Of a stretch of DNA of 64,000 nt, positions 17,501 to 26,700 are shown in pieces (the first letter of the stretch is position 1; each line of letters begins with the position of its first letter). Location: assembly GCA_011525915.1 (NCBI GenBank), contig WYBM01000033.1, forward strand, positions 51,148 to 115,147, read 5' to 3'. The notes under the pieces were generated by a model. It did no database searches, was not told the DNA's origin, and saw only the letters and a list, made by a program, of their open reading frames with translations. Both the position numbers and the translations under genes were made by a program. The stretch comes from Ardenticatenaceae bacterium (GTDB lineage: Bacteria; Chloroflexota; Anaerolineae; Promineifilales; Promineifilaceae).

Positions 17501-18503
17501 CGAGTCGCTGGCCGATTCAGAAACTATGCCTCAGATGGTAGTAGACAAATTTAATAATGTACATCTTATTTGGGGCGGATATGTTTACGATTCAACCAGT
17601 GAGGATATATACCATATGCAGAAGGTAGACGGCGGTACCTGGACAGCACCCGTCAACCTGTCAGCGGGTCAGACAGCTCCAGCGTCCCCACAGATCACTG
17701 TTGATGCCGGGGGGGGTGTTCACATTGCCTGGACTTCACAGACCGGCGCGAAACCCTATGAGACAGAAATCCATTATCGTGGACCGCAATACAGCAGTTT
17801 AAACATTGATTCAGTCATGAGACAAGAAATAACCGTTCCGCTCACAATAACCACACCGACACTCTCGTTTGTGTCCCGGCTTGGCGGAGTTTTCCCTCAA
17901 AACGAAAGCGGCTTTTCCCTCATTATTGATGATGGTTCTACACAAACGGACTTGCAAGTTTTTCATGACAGCAGTCCGGTTTGGAATCATACATGGGCAG
18001 ATTTAACGCCATGGGTGGGGCAGACTATCAGCGTAACTTTTGCTTTACATCAAGTTGTTGGGGAGCCATTGGCCTGGATGTATCTTGATGAAGTATCGAT
18101 CGGTTCAGCTCACCCTGATGTCTGGGTAGATGTAAGTAATATCAATGGAGCACCGGGTCAACAGAAGATGCAGCGAATTACTTATGGTAACCGAGGCGGC
18201 GCTGTGGCCAATGGCGTGATGATGACGTACACATTACCGGCCGAAATGACCTTTGTATCGGCCAGCATCCCCCCCGTTTCCACCAACCCGCTGGTGTGGC
18301 ATCTGGATGATTTACCGGCTAAAAGTGACGCCTATACCCTGGAGGTGACGGTGATGATAGCTCCCTCCGCCCCGGGCTTTACTTACCTGACCACCACGGC
18401 CGTTATCAACACCGCCGGTATGGAATTGGAGCAGCTTAATAATCAAGCCGAAGGCCAACTGTATACGGCCGCTTTTACTTATCTACCAGTGATTTTCCGA
18501 TAG
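14589..18503 (+). CDS. Large secreted protein: TolB-like PD40 propeller, Fn3-like, BNR-like and DUF11 domains
   Basis: A 1304-residue exported protein. An N-terminal signal anchor (FVMLCLFVGVATAVFFIML) is followed at about 65-345 by repeated PD40/TolB beta-propeller units (WSPDGSKIVF, WSPDGSKIAF, WSPDGSMIAY, WSPDGRYITF, each preceded by NADGTN/NADGSN). Next are two domains of Ser-Gly-Gly-rich Fn3-like type (SGTDTGGSGGIRHYDVQAKT; GGDDYGGSGIATYDVQYRL). A short carboxypeptidase-regulatory-like domain and a propeller-like region at about 670-1090 with repeated D-x-x-G-x-x-H-x-x-W motifs follow. The end is a DUF11 domain and the C-terminal tail AAFTYLPVIFR. That tail resembles the ends of two other large secreted proteins in this window. 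Start ATG 14589 has ribosome-binding site GGGAGGT. Surface display and binding are likely; no catalytic motif was seen. Confidence 0.85.
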   Translation: MSTRHFRQFVMLCLFVGVATAVFFIMLNGQPRAQEGGPPRTSLEFPPHYPLAEPSGQIPLNREVLTVLPATKMVFQSYRDANWNIYIGDDDGTNQTRVTSHIRSDIHPHLNRGATQVVYASKADDHDYEVYKINVDGSQNTPLTNNSADDGNPMWSPDGSKIVFESYRDGQAEIYVMNADGTNQVRLTTHGDFDGMPTWSPDGSKIAFVSRRTGYRIWVMNADGSNQVQLSNQAVSLHPRWSPDGSMIAYDADGDNNGWQEVWLMNADGSDQHYEYSEYNGTDTWVGGWSPDGRYITFTNIHFVYYQGNWYWDAAYLDAWNYSHNSRFRLSYSGLDWYPHWQTSDGQPPVSQVQFLGSPSPGPIPVYWSGTDTGGSGGIRHYDVQAKTGANGPWTNWLMGTTETSAHYPGTGGNTYYFRVRAYDLYYNVESWPDTHDAVTTVENLPPQSYMNAPLPYSRYDDNPSLTWGGDDYGGSGIATYDVQYRLNNGTWNDWLVNTAAKGANFDNGVGDSGDVIYFRVRAIDRAQNHEEWPGPGGEVSSTLYHWGIQGTAFDNTNTPVSGISVLTNPPASGMIADDKDGRYGAYVVADTANYSAGWSKNEYGPLPSTLFAAGMDTNMNVWLPPAHNIVSNWDFEDGPAQSGWQLEGAVPPIITDFVKHTGHYGVMFGDRSLSLSPMEIIGDGFNQRIVVDAEGTIHMLWNQGTTMYYRYRLAGGDWSQIQLVSNDQYIIGELLADQFGNLHALGGLGADNLYYYHYDKTTGQWSMTTVVNDDGDWVYNPQLAVDSYGKAHVVWDFHISGDWWGQAVYSYQLSDGTFSPPITFEDNFGSAGEVKIAFDGQNQAHVTWLSANMNNESKIMYVSGLHGNWLEPQDLTGVLNGSASAPLLSVAPGGRVYIFWTKYLNDETNVYYKYREPIGVWSDVLPGPQVQYSRIVTAVDGEGSLHLMWRNDNGAIFYTQKGPHSGWLPVESLADSETMPQMVVDKFNNVHLIWGGYVYDSTSEDIYHMQKVDGGTWTAPVNLSAGQTAPASPQITVDAGGGVHIAWTSQTGAKPYETEIHYRGPQYSSLNIDSVMRQEITVPLTITTPTLSFVSRLGGVFPQNESGFSLIIDDGSTQTDLQVFHDSSPVWNHTWADLTPWVGQTISVTFALHQVVGEPLAWMYLDEVSIGSAHPDVWVDVSNINGAPGQQKMQRITYGNRGGAVANGVMMTYTLPAEMTFVSASIPPVSTNPLVWHLDDLPAKSDAYTLEVTVMIAPSAPGFTYLTTTAVINTAGMELEQLNNQAEGQLYTAAFTYLPVIFR

Positions 18504-18527
18504 TCACTCCTTTGGCTTGCTGGGAAA

Positions 18528-18575
18528 GGAACGGCCGTCACTCGCCGACGGCCGTCACCCGCTGACGGCCGTTCC
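18528..18575. terminator. Hairpin built from three ACGGCCGT copies
   Basis: GGAACGGCCGTCA (18528-18540) pairs with TGACGGCCGTTCC (18563-18575), and a third copy (GACGGCCGTC) lies in the loop. It sits 25 bp after the stop of the large secreted protein and probably marks its 3' end. No T-tract follows. Confidence 0.6.
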
Positions 18576-18630
18576 GCATTGCCCCCCATCACACAACCCG
18601 TTATCATGAGGCAAAAAGGCAAGGAACCCC

Positions 18631-19128
18631 ATGACCACCTTTACCCAATTTTGCGCCCGCGCCAAAATGCGCCATGATTACAGTGACATGATCCAGGTGC
18701 GTTACCCTCACCCCAATGGTGAACCTTTTGACGCCTGGGTCAGCGGCGAAGAAGTGATGAGCCGCCTGAAAACCGCCTCCCGTGAACAGTTGATTCACAG
18801 CTTCAGCCGTATGCGATGGGGCGAAGCCAAAGCCGCCTTAGAGCGGGAGTGGATGCAGTATAAAGAAAAAAGCTACTGGGATTTTCGCCAGCGCAGCGGT
18901 GACGCCTTTGCCCGGCACTTTGGTGGGCACATCTTTGGTGAGACGGCCGCCGATGCCATCCGTGGTGTGAGTGGGGATGATAACCCGCATGATCAGGAGA
19001 AACAAAAGTGGCAAAGCCATCTGCAAGACCCGGCTTTCCGGGCGTTTACCCTGGAACTGGCCTGGGTAGACCTGGAAGGGGCGTTCCCGGATGAACCGGC
19101 CGACGCCGGGCCGGATGATTGGGTATAG
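18631..19128 (+). CDS. Conserved-looking protein of unknown function, 165 aa
   Basis: A soluble 165-residue protein without signal peptide or membrane segment. It is rich in Trp, Asp and Arg, with mostly helical character: MTTFTQFCARAKMRHDYSDM, then EEVMSRLKTASREQLIHSFS, and a tail of acidic residues (FPDEPADAGPDDWV). I do not recognise a family. Coding status is supported by ATG 18631 preceded by AAGGCAAGGAA, codon usage like its neighbours, and tight placement between a terminator-like hairpin and the convergent Dph6-like gene. One GC-rich hairpin lies between the two converging genes. It could be a small regulatory or scaffold protein, but nothing in the sequence says so. Confidence 0.65.
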   Translation: MTTFTQFCARAKMRHDYSDMIQVRYPHPNGEPFDAWVSGEEVMSRLKTASREQLIHSFSRMRWGEAKAALEREWMQYKEKSYWDFRQRSGDAFARHFGGHIFGETAADAIRGVSGDDNPHDQEKQKWQSHLQDPAFRAFTLELAWVDLEGAFPDEPADAGPDDWV

Positions 19129-19181
19129 GGGTGAGGGGAGCCTGGCGATGCGCGGCCGGCAAATGGATGGCCCGGCGGCAT

Positions 19182-19198
19182 GGCCCCTACGAGGGGCC
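19182..19198. terminator. Short GC-rich hairpin between convergent genes
   Basis: GGCCCC (19182-19187) and GGGGCC (19193-19198) flank a 5-nt loop between the rightward 165-aa gene and the leftward Dph6-like gene. The stem is short and no T-tract follows. Confidence 0.35.
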
Positions 19199-19199
19199 C

Positions 19200-19904
19200 C
19201 TACAAAGACGGTAACAGATCTGCGTACCAGAAAGTGGTGTCAAAGGTATCGTTGGCTGCCCCCAGCGTGCGCCGCACTTTTTCCCCCACCTGGCAGCCAA
19301 TGGGGTGTTGGAAAATGGGGCCGTCGTAGACAAAGGAGTGGTATTCGCCGTTTTCACCGCACACATCGACCCCGGCGGGCAAAGAAGCAAAAAAGGCAGC
19401 ATCCATCTCCTGGCCTACAAAACGGTCGTCCAGCACTTTCTCATTAACGCAAACGGTCAGTGCCCGAAACCCCTGGTCACAAAACTGCTGCGCCAGTTGG
19501 GTGGTGGGAATTTGCCAGAGGGGAAAGATGCCGGTTAACCCCACTTCCGCCAGCCGTTCTTCGCGGTAACGGCGCAAATCATCCAGGAAGATGTCGCCAA
19601 AAATAGCGTGGGTGACACCAGCGGCTGCCAGCGGTTCCAGGTAGCGGTGCATAATGGCATCATACTCCGCCATGCTTACCTGCTCTGGGATGGTCACTTT
19701 GATCAGCGGCAGGCCAATAGACTGGGCTTGCTGCTCTAGCAGTTCTTCGCGGACACCGTGCATAGAGACACGGCCGTAGGCCTCATTCACCGTTGTCAAC
19801 AATCCCACCACCGTTAATGCACCGCGCTGTAAAACGGCGTGCAGCGCCAGCGCCGAATCCTTGCCGCCGCTCCAATTCATAAAGGCTTTGGGTGGGGTAG
19901 TCAT
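19200..19904 (-). CDS. Dph6-related ATP pyrophosphatase (DUF71, diphthine-ammonia ligase family)
   Basis: A 234-residue cytosolic enzyme. The N-terminal PP-loop AFMNWSGGKDSALAL binds ATP, and the family-specific block CGENGEYHSFVYDGP lies at about 180-195. This is the DUF71/Dph6 family, which adenylates a carboxylate and adds ammonia to make an amide. Eukaryotic and archaeal members finish diphthamide on EF2, whereas bacteria lack diphthamide, so the bacterial substrate is unknown; some members have been linked to cobamide or other amidation chemistry. Start ATG 19904 follows no strong ribosome-binding site. The gene stands alone between converging and hairpin-bounded neighbours. Family assignment is firm; the biological substrate is not. 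Confidence 0.88.
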   Translation of the reverse strand: MTTPPKAFMNWSGGKDSALALHAVLQRGALTVVGLLTTVNEAYGRVSMHGVREELLEQQAQSIGLPLIKVTIPEQVSMAEYDAIMHRYLEPLAAAGVTHAIFGDIFLDDLRRYREERLAEVGLTGIFPLWQIPTTQLAQQFCDQGFRALTVCVNEKVLDDRFVGQEMDAAFFASLPAGVDVCGENGEYHSFVYDGPIFQHPIGCQVGEKVRRTLGAANDTFDTTFWYADLLPSL

Positions 19905-19920
19905 CAGGTAAAGGCTGTCT

Positions 19921-19965
19921 CCTCTGGCGACATGCTTTTTAGAAACAAGCAGGTGCCGCCAGAGG
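19921..19965. repeat. Hairpin upstream of the Dph6-like gene
   Basis: CCTCTGGCG (19921-19929) pairs with CGCCAGAGG (19957-19965), and a nested TAGAAAC/GTTTCTA pair extends to 19987. It lies in the 5' leader of the Dph6-like gene when read on the minus strand. Confidence 0.5.
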
Positions 19966-20009
19966 GCATTTTAGCTTTCTGTTTCTAGGGGCGCAAACGT
20001 TTGACCCAG

Positions 20010-20038
20010 CCGCCGGGAGGTTCCTAACCTCCCGGCGG
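20010..20038 (-). terminator. Hairpin after the GH81 gene
   Basis: CCGCCGGGAGGTT (20010-20022) and AACCTCCCGGCGG (20026-20038) form a perfect 13-bp stem with a 3-nt loop, 10 bp beyond the GH81 stop on the minus strand. It is a strong candidate transcript end, although the T-run on the minus strand is poor. Confidence 0.65.
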
Positions 20039-20048
20039 TTTATGGCTG

Positions 20049-23000
20049 CTAATGTGTATAGGTAAACGTAGGCGTGTTGTAAGCCGGGCCGTATTTTTCG
20101 TAAGTAAACCAGTAGGCGATGACGCTGCCGCTGCTGAGACCACTGACCGTTTGTATCCAACGGCCGTTGCCGGTGTGGGTCATGCGGTAATTTAACTGCC
20201 CGCCACCGTTGACCGTGTAATGCACATCTACCCATGATGACTGCACATTGGATTGGAACCAGATTTGTGCCTGGGTGCCGTTAAGACGCGTAACCCCGTG
20301 GGTATAGTCGCCAGCGGGCACGGCCGTCCACTCAATCCAGTTTACGTTAAAGCCGCTGCTGTCCATGGCGAGGCGCACGATGTGTGTGCCCGCCGTCAGG
20401 CTGATGTTGTTGGCCGTCACCGTTGTCCAGGTTTGCCAACCGCCGGTGGCCGCAAAGCTCATGGCGCCGCTGACATTGACACCGTCTACCTCTACGTGCA
20501 GCGTGCCGCCGGTGCTGGCTGAAGCTACCCGGGCCGCCAGGTTATAGGTGCCGGACGAAGCCACATTGACGGTGTATTCCAACCACTCGCCGTTCGCAAT
20601 CCACCCCACGTTATAGCCGCCCCCTGTGTCCGTGGTACCCTGGATGTCTACCCGGTCATTACGGTAAGCTCCGCCGCTGTTCCCGCTGGTGGTGTCATGG
20701 TAGGCAACCCCTTCACCGCCGGTGTCATAATTTTCAGCTTCAATGCGGCCCGGGATAGCCCAGGCTACACCGCCGTAAGGCTGCTGCGCTGCGGTCGTAG
20801 GTGAGGGTGTGGCTGTGTTGGTGGGCACGGGCGTATTGGTGGGGGTATTGGTCGGTGTGGGATTGCTGCTGCTGCCATAGACCTGGAATTCCCACAAGGA
20901 GTAACCGTAAGGTGTGCCCCGGCTGGTGCCATACATGCGAATATAACGGCCGCTGCCGGAAACAGTCACATCGTCAACCCCGCCATCACCAGCACTGGTG
21001 CTGTAGATGGTTGTCCAGCTGCTGGCGTTGTTAGAGGTTTGAATCTGATACGCAGAACCATAAGCCGCTTCCCAGTTTAGTATGACCCGGTTGATATTGT
21101 ACGTGGCCCCCAGGTCTACGTAAATCCACTGAGGATCGCTAAAGGCGCTGGACCAGCGGGTGCTATTGTTGCCATCCACGGCATTACCGGGTGGGAAGGT
21201 GCCGTTTTCATTAGACGAAGAGTAGGCCGGCCGGTTTAAGGCCAGATTGCCCGTTGACGGCGTGGTAGGGGTAGCGGTGGGTGTGTTGGTAGATATGCTG
21301 GTAGGCGTGGCTGTTGCCCCAGTGGTAGGCGTGGCTGTTGCTCCCGTGGTGGGTGTGGCCGTGGCCCCGCCACAGCTGGTGGACCCAGGACCATGCCCGA
21401 TCTGGCGCGGGGCTACGGTGAGGCATTTGCCGTCGGAGAAGTTAACCTGCAGGCTGGTGCTGCCGGGGTTAAAGGCCACGTAGGTGCGAATGCCCGCCTT
21501 GTTGAAGACGGCATAGGTGGGCGTGTTGGCGGTCACGGCCGTGTCTACCTGCCCCAGCGCGTTTAAATTGTGCAGCCAATGGTAGGTGTGCGCCTTTGTC
21601 TCGCCATCTTCCGGTGTATAGTTGCCGCTGCCAAACTTGCTGATGGCCGCCGCCGGATTGGCCAACGCCTGAAAACTCCAGATAATGTCCCGCCATTCCG
21701 TTTCTGTGCCGCCGTTTTGGGCCACCAGGAAGTTATAATTGCGGGTGACGTAATCGGGCCGCCGCCCCAGGTAGAGCGAGCCGCCGGTGATAGGCAGGAA
21801 GTTGATACCGTGAATTTCCTCCGGGTTGGCCGTCCACCAGGTAGCGTAAGCCCCGCCGCTGCCCCAGACAATACCCAGGGTCTCGTAATTGTAACCGGCT
21901 GGGAAGACAACTTCGTCCACGTCAAACCAATATTGCTCAATAGCCCGCGTCATATTCGTGTGCAGGTAAATGCCCATGTCGCGTACCTGGGTGTTGCCGG
22001 TGGCCGCCCCCCACAAAATGACACCGGTGGCAAAGTTCATGGCTTCAGAAGACGATTCTTCATTGTTGCCGGCAGCAAAGAGGGCCGGCCCATTGGCCCA
22101 ATCATGTCCGGCATAGGCGTCAAAGCTGCGCAAGAAGGGGAACATGGGGTCACTACGGTTCCAGTTGGCCACGTCTTTGATCACCATCTCTACCATGCCT
22201 CCCCAATTGCTCTGGGTGGCCCAGGCCGGGTCAAAGGTGGCCACCGTGGCCGCGGCCATCACCCAGTAGCCGTAGTGGAAGTCATGGTCATTCAGCTCGC
22301 TGTTGGAGGCAAATGATTCCGGGAAGCCGATGAGGGTGTCCCAGGTAGCGTCGTAGTAAAACAGGCGGCTGCCGCCATCGTCGGCATTGAGCCAATCTTG
22401 CAGGGCGGTTTTGAGCGCATTTAAGAAGGCGGTGCGGGCCGTGGTGTGCCCTACCTGGTCGGCGATCCACACCAGCTGCGCCAGCCGCCCGGCATCTTTG
22501 CCGCCCCAATAGGTATCCTGAGAGTCAATGTAGGGGCCGTTGACATAGATGTCGTTGACGTAGGTATATAACTGTGACTGATTGTATGTGCCGGCGTGCG
22601 GCATCGCCGGCAAGACCCCGTTAAACGCCATATTGGTCGTGAAGCTGTTTCCGGCCAACACTTTCATCTCGCCGCGCGGCGAGCCGTAGGTGTAGCTGGT
22701 AAGCCCGGCCGATGTATTCAGCCACTGGTGACGGTAAAGGGCCAGGAGGGGGACGTTGACACGGCCGTTGCCGCTCTCCTTTAATTCTGTCTGCACCGTG
22801 TATGTGGTGGCCAGGTTGGCGGTGGCCTGATTGTACTGCCAGCTTACCTGTGTGTTGGTGACGTAAGCGTAAGCGTGCTGACGATAAAACTCCAGTGTGC
22901 TGGCCGAATTGTTGGGCAGTATGGCCACAGAGAAATAGTTTTGCCCGTTCAGGGTAGATTGGAACGGATTTGAACCCGTCCAGGTGGCGCTGCTGGGGCC

Positions 23001-23636
23001 GAAGATAGCATAATAGTGGCCGTTAGCCTGAATGCCTAAAATGCCGCCGCTGTTGTGCCATACCCCCTGGTAACCGGTGGTGACGGAAACCTGGGCGCTG
23101 CCACCACTTTTGGTCACGTAGACAAAGGGCAAGCCGTGGCCAAAGGTAGCGTTCATGGTGTTGCTGCCGCTGCTCCAACGGGCGGTGACAGCCCAGTCAG
23201 AATAAGCGGCCACCCGTGTGTCTGGCGCATTCAACCCCACCAGGCCAACGCGAATGTCTTCGGGCAGGTAATGGCGGTGGTATTCGTTGTTCAGGGCCAA
23301 CGCCGTGGGATAGCTAATGCCCAGGCCATTATTGTAGGCGTGCACAGCCAGTGGGTGGGGGAACATATTTTCCGAATATGGATTGTTGGCAAAACGCTGC
23401 CAGATGAGCGATGACCACCAATCATTGGTCTGTACCGGGCCACTGAAATCGCCGGTGACTTTGGGTGAGACGGGCACGCCATCACTGTTGGTGGGTCCCG
23501 TTTTGCCAGCCGGTAGGGTGGTGGTGTAACTGCCCAATCCTACCGGCGCGGCCTTAAGAGAAAGTACGAGGCTGAAAATGAATACCAATACAATGAAAAC
23601 AATAAAAGGGTAACGAAAGGGGGTGAGTCTATTCAT
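20049..23636 (-). CDS. Secreted GH81 endo-beta-1,3-glucanase with CBM32-, CBM6- and CBM56-like modules
   Basis: A 1195-residue exported multidomain enzyme. The signal peptide is FIVFIVLVFIFSLVLSLKAA. The GH81 catalytic region spans about residues 25-735, with DHDFHYGYWVMAAA near 449 and NNEESSSEAMNFATG near 525; its Glu cluster holds the expected catalytic base. GH81 enzymes invert beta-1,3-glucan linkages (laminarin, callose, curdlan). Linkers of TPT/GAT repeats separate three modules: an F5/8-type discoidin/CBM32 at about 797-920, a CBM6 at about 957-1100 (IPGRIEAENYDTGGEGVAY), and a C-terminal CBM56-like glucan-binding module (VDVHYTVNGGGQLNYRM, YWFTYEKYGPAYNTPTFTYT). I chose ATG 23636 because GGAGG is optimally spaced; ATG 23639 is equivalent. 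It lies downstream of the GH16 gene on the same strand, beyond a terminator. Confidence 0.92.
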   Translation of the reverse strand: MNRLTPFRYPFIVFIVLVFIFSLVLSLKAAPVGLGSYTTTLPAGKTGPTNSDGVPVSPKVTGDFSGPVQTNDWWSSLIWQRFANNPYSENMFPHPLAVHAYNNGLGISYPTALALNNEYHRHYLPEDIRVGLVGLNAPDTRVAAYSDWAVTARWSSGSNTMNATFGHGLPFVYVTKSGGSAQVSVTTGYQGVWHNSGGILGIQANGHYYAIFGPSSATWTGSNPFQSTLNGQNYFSVAILPNNSASTLEFYRQHAYAYVTNTQVSWQYNQATANLATTYTVQTELKESGNGRVNVPLLALYRHQWLNTSAGLTSYTYGSPRGEMKVLAGNSFTTNMAFNGVLPAMPHAGTYNQSQLYTYVNDIYVNGPYIDSQDTYWGGKDAGRLAQLVWIADQVGHTTARTAFLNALKTALQDWLNADDGGSRLFYYDATWDTLIGFPESFASNSELNDHDFHYGYWVMAAATVATFDPAWATQSNWGGMVEMVIKDVANWNRSDPMFPFLRSFDAYAGHDWANGPALFAAGNNEESSSEAMNFATGVILWGAATGNTQVRDMGIYLHTNMTRAIEQYWFDVDEVVFPAGYNYETLGIVWGSGGAYATWWTANPEEIHGINFLPITGGSLYLGRRPDYVTRNYNFLVAQNGGTETEWRDIIWSFQALANPAAAISKFGSGNYTPEDGETKAHTYHWLHNLNALGQVDTAVTANTPTYAVFNKAGIRTYVAFNPGSTSLQVNFSDGKCLTVAPRQIGHGPGSTSCGGATATPTTGATATPTTGATATPTSISTNTPTATPTTPSTGNLALNRPAYSSSNENGTFPPGNAVDGNNSTRWSSAFSDPQWIYVDLGATYNINRVILNWEAAYGSAYQIQTSNNASSWTTIYSTSAGDGGVDDVTVSGSGRYIRMYGTSRGTPYGYSLWEFQVYGSSSNPTPTNTPTNTPVPTNTATPSPTTAAQQPYGGVAWAIPGRIEAENYDTGGEGVAYHDTTSGNSGGAYRNDRVDIQGTTDTGGGYNVGWIANGEWLEYTVNVASSGTYNLAARVASASTGGTLHVEVDGVNVSGAMSFAATGGWQTWTTVTANNISLTAGTHIVRLAMDSSGFNVNWIEWTAVPAGDYTHGVTRLNGTQAQIWFQSNVQSSWVDVHYTVNGGGQLNYRMTHTGNGRWIQTVSGLSSGSVIAYWFTYEKYGPAYNTPTFTYTH

Positions 23637-23737
23637 CATTTGCCTCCATAGTTGGGTTGGTAGGGGCGAGTCAGGAACATAACCTTGCCCTCCGGCCACG
23701 GCCGTCTCTTCCAACTGCCTCGCCTCTGCACAATTGA

Positions 23738-23770
23738 TAAAAAAAGCCCCCTTGCCAGGGTGACAAGGGG
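23738..23770 (-). terminator. Rho-independent terminator after the GH16 gene
   Basis: Read on the minus strand, CCCCTTG and CAAGGGG form the stem, followed by G-C and a run of seven T residues. This is the cleanest intrinsic terminator in the window. It separates the GH16 and GH81 genes, so GH81 depends on read-through or on its own promoter in 23640-23737, where no LacI-type operator is visible. Confidence 0.85.
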
Positions 23771-23786
23771 ACTTGGTAAACGTGGG

Positions 23787-26700
23787 TTATGGTTTGGCAA
23801 TAACCGGGAAGAAGAGGTAGTAAAACGGCTGCTCTTCCGGCGTGACGGTCAGGATAACGTCCACCATGACCACGGCCGCGGTGGGGTCATTGCTGTGGAT
23901 GTGCAATGTGGTAGTGTACACGCCGCTGTCCAAGTCGCCGGCATCCAGCCTGAGCGCCAGGTCGGTGCTGCCGGCAGGGGCTGTTGTGCCGCTGATTGGT
24001 GCTACGCTCACCCAGGTAACGCCGGTTGGCACCATGACTTGCCAGGTCAGGTCAGCGCCGCCCACATTTTCAATAGTCACTGTTTGTGTCAGGCTGCCGC
24101 CCGGTTCCAGCGTCGCCGCCAGCGCGCCTGGGGTGACATTGATGACCGGTACCATGTTTGCCAGGCGCACCTGATCCATGTGGAACGTGCCGCTGCCGCC
24201 CGGCACCTGTAGGCCATACCCCCAAACTTCGCCCAACCCCAACCCGTCATTGGGGGCGCCGGGCGGCTGGTTGGGGCTGCGGCTGAAGGCAGTGAAGGGC
24301 AGCTGCACCAGGCGCCAGCCAGTAAAGTCATCGACAACATCCGCGGTAAAACGTTCGGCCGTATCCGCGGCCTGGTAGACCCGTACATAATCGATGGTCA
24401 TCGTTTGTGGGAAGACGGTTGTGTCGTCTGGGTAGCCGGGCCAGGCACCGCCGACCGCCACGTTCATTAGCAGGAAGAAGGGATGGTCGAAGACCCACTC
24501 GGTGCCCGGCGGGATGTCATTGACGGTAGCCGTGAAGTAGTTGGTACCGTCAATATACCAGCGAATGATGTCCGGTTCCCACTCGATGGCGAAGAGGTGA
24601 AACTCATCAGACAAGTTGCCAGAGGGCAGGGTATAACTGCCGCCGATACCGCAGCAGCCAGAGTACCCAGGGCCGTGAATGGTACCATGGACGGTGGCCG
24701 GTTCGCGGCCGATGTTCTCCAGAATGTCTATCTCGCCGGATTGGGGCCAGCCGACTTCGCCGATGTTGTTACCGAGCATCCAGAAGGCGGGCCACAAACC
24801 CTGACCATATGGCACCTGGATACGGGCTTCAACACGGCCGTAGGTCATCTCAAACCGCTCAGACGTAATCAGCCGGGCCGAGGTGTATTCACATTGGCCG
24901 TAATAACATTCCAGGTTAGAGGTGTTGGTATCTACTTCTTGGGCGGTGATGACCAGGTGGCCCAGGCCGTTGGTGGCGGCGTTGTCCGGGCTGTTGGTGT
25001 AATATTCCAGTTCGCCGTTGCCCCAACCAGCAATACCATTGATCATGCCGTCACCAATTTCTGGTTTCCAGACATTGGCATTGGGCGGTGTGCCCGCCGG
25101 GGTGTCAAATTCATCGTGCCATACCAATTCCCAATCCTGGGGTGGTGTGTTGCCGGTGGTAATGGCTCGGTTGTCTTGCAGCTCCACCGTGAGCGTCTGC
25201 CCGCTGTTGTTACCGTAAAGCCAGAAGGTCAGGCCGTCAAACCCCTGCCAATCTTCACTTTCAGCAAAGGTGCGGCTAAAGAAGGGGGCGCCGCCCGTGG
25301 CCCGTGTATCGCTGATATTAACCGTGAGTACATTTTCATAAGGACCCTGCTCTGGTAAGGCCATGCCGGAGCCGGACAGGATTTCCGTGATGCTCAGTGT
25401 CACGCCGGCGGCATCATAGAAGCGATGGAAACCTTCAAAGTCGTCGCGCAGTTGGGAATCGGCCGTGTCTGCTTCCTGGATGGTGAGGATGGCCCGGTAA
25501 GGGTAGCGGCGGGACGCATTTTCTGGTGAGTCCAGGACGAGGGCGATACGCTGGTTTCCCTTGTATTTTTCGTTGTGCCAGGTATTAAGAACAAAGGCTT
25601 GTACTGTCTCACCGGGGGCAAATACCAACACATCGTTGACAGGTTCATAATCATGAATGGGGGAGGCATAGCTTTCGGCGCTGCGGTAGGCCACGGTGAT
25701 GGGTTCAGTAGAGGTCATGTTAAGGGTGACAGTGATCACGGCCGTGTCCCCTTCAGCCACATTGAAGTTGGCGGCCATGAATGCTACTTGGGGCAGGCCG
25801 CTGCCGCCACCTGTATTGCCATAGATAACCACCTGGTCGACATAGTTGGTCTGGGCACCCATGGGCACAGAACCATACGCACCAAAGGCGTAGCCGTGGA
25901 TTTCAGTGAGGGTAAAACCGTCATTGGGGGCACCGTTGCCGATCTCCTTACGGTTAAAGTCAGTGAAGGGGATGGCGAAGAAGCGCCAGCCGCTGAAATC
26001 ATCGGGGATGTCCAGGCTGAAGCGTTCGGCGTCGTCGCTGGTGGAGCCGGGGTTGCGGTTGTCCAGGATGTCCATGAAGAGGGTACCGCCGCTGTTGTTG
26101 CCATACAGCCAGAAGCAGACACCTTCGTAGGTGCTCCAATCTTGTGTGACCCATTGGGTGACGGTTTGGTCTTCAAAGGCGTGGGTGAAGCCGGCCCATT
26201 CGCCGCTGTCCACATCGGTGTCCAGTTGTAAAACGGTGTTGGAGATGCCCAAACCGGGTACCGGCTCTGGCGTGCCGCTGGACACGACGGCCGTCAGGGT
26301 GATGGCCGAACTGGCTGCGGGGGCGCTCCAGGTCAGCCAGCCAATCTCGGCGGTGCCGTCCATGCCGGTCACCAGCTCCGTCAGTTCAAAATCATCAATG
26401 ATGGTGGTGCGTACAATCAACGCCACCTGGTCGACATAGTTGGTCTGGGCGCCCATAGGCACAGAACCATAGGCACCAAAGGCGTAGCCGTGGATTTCAG
26501 TGAGGGTAAAACCGTCATTGGGGGCACCGTTGCCGATCTCCTTACGGTTAAAGTCAGTGAAGGGGATGGCAAAGAAGCGCCAGCCGCTGAAATCATCGGG
26601 GATGTCTATGCTAAAGCGTTCGGCGTCGTCGCTGGTGGAGCCGGGGTTGCGGTTGTCCAGGATGTCCATGAAGAGGGTGCCGCCGCTGTTGTTGCCATAC

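Noticed and set aside
24483..25358. 291-codon rightward frame antisense to the GH16 domain
   Set aside because: No ribosome-binding site, no recognisable domain, and the opposite strand clearly encodes the GH16 enzyme with catalytic motif.
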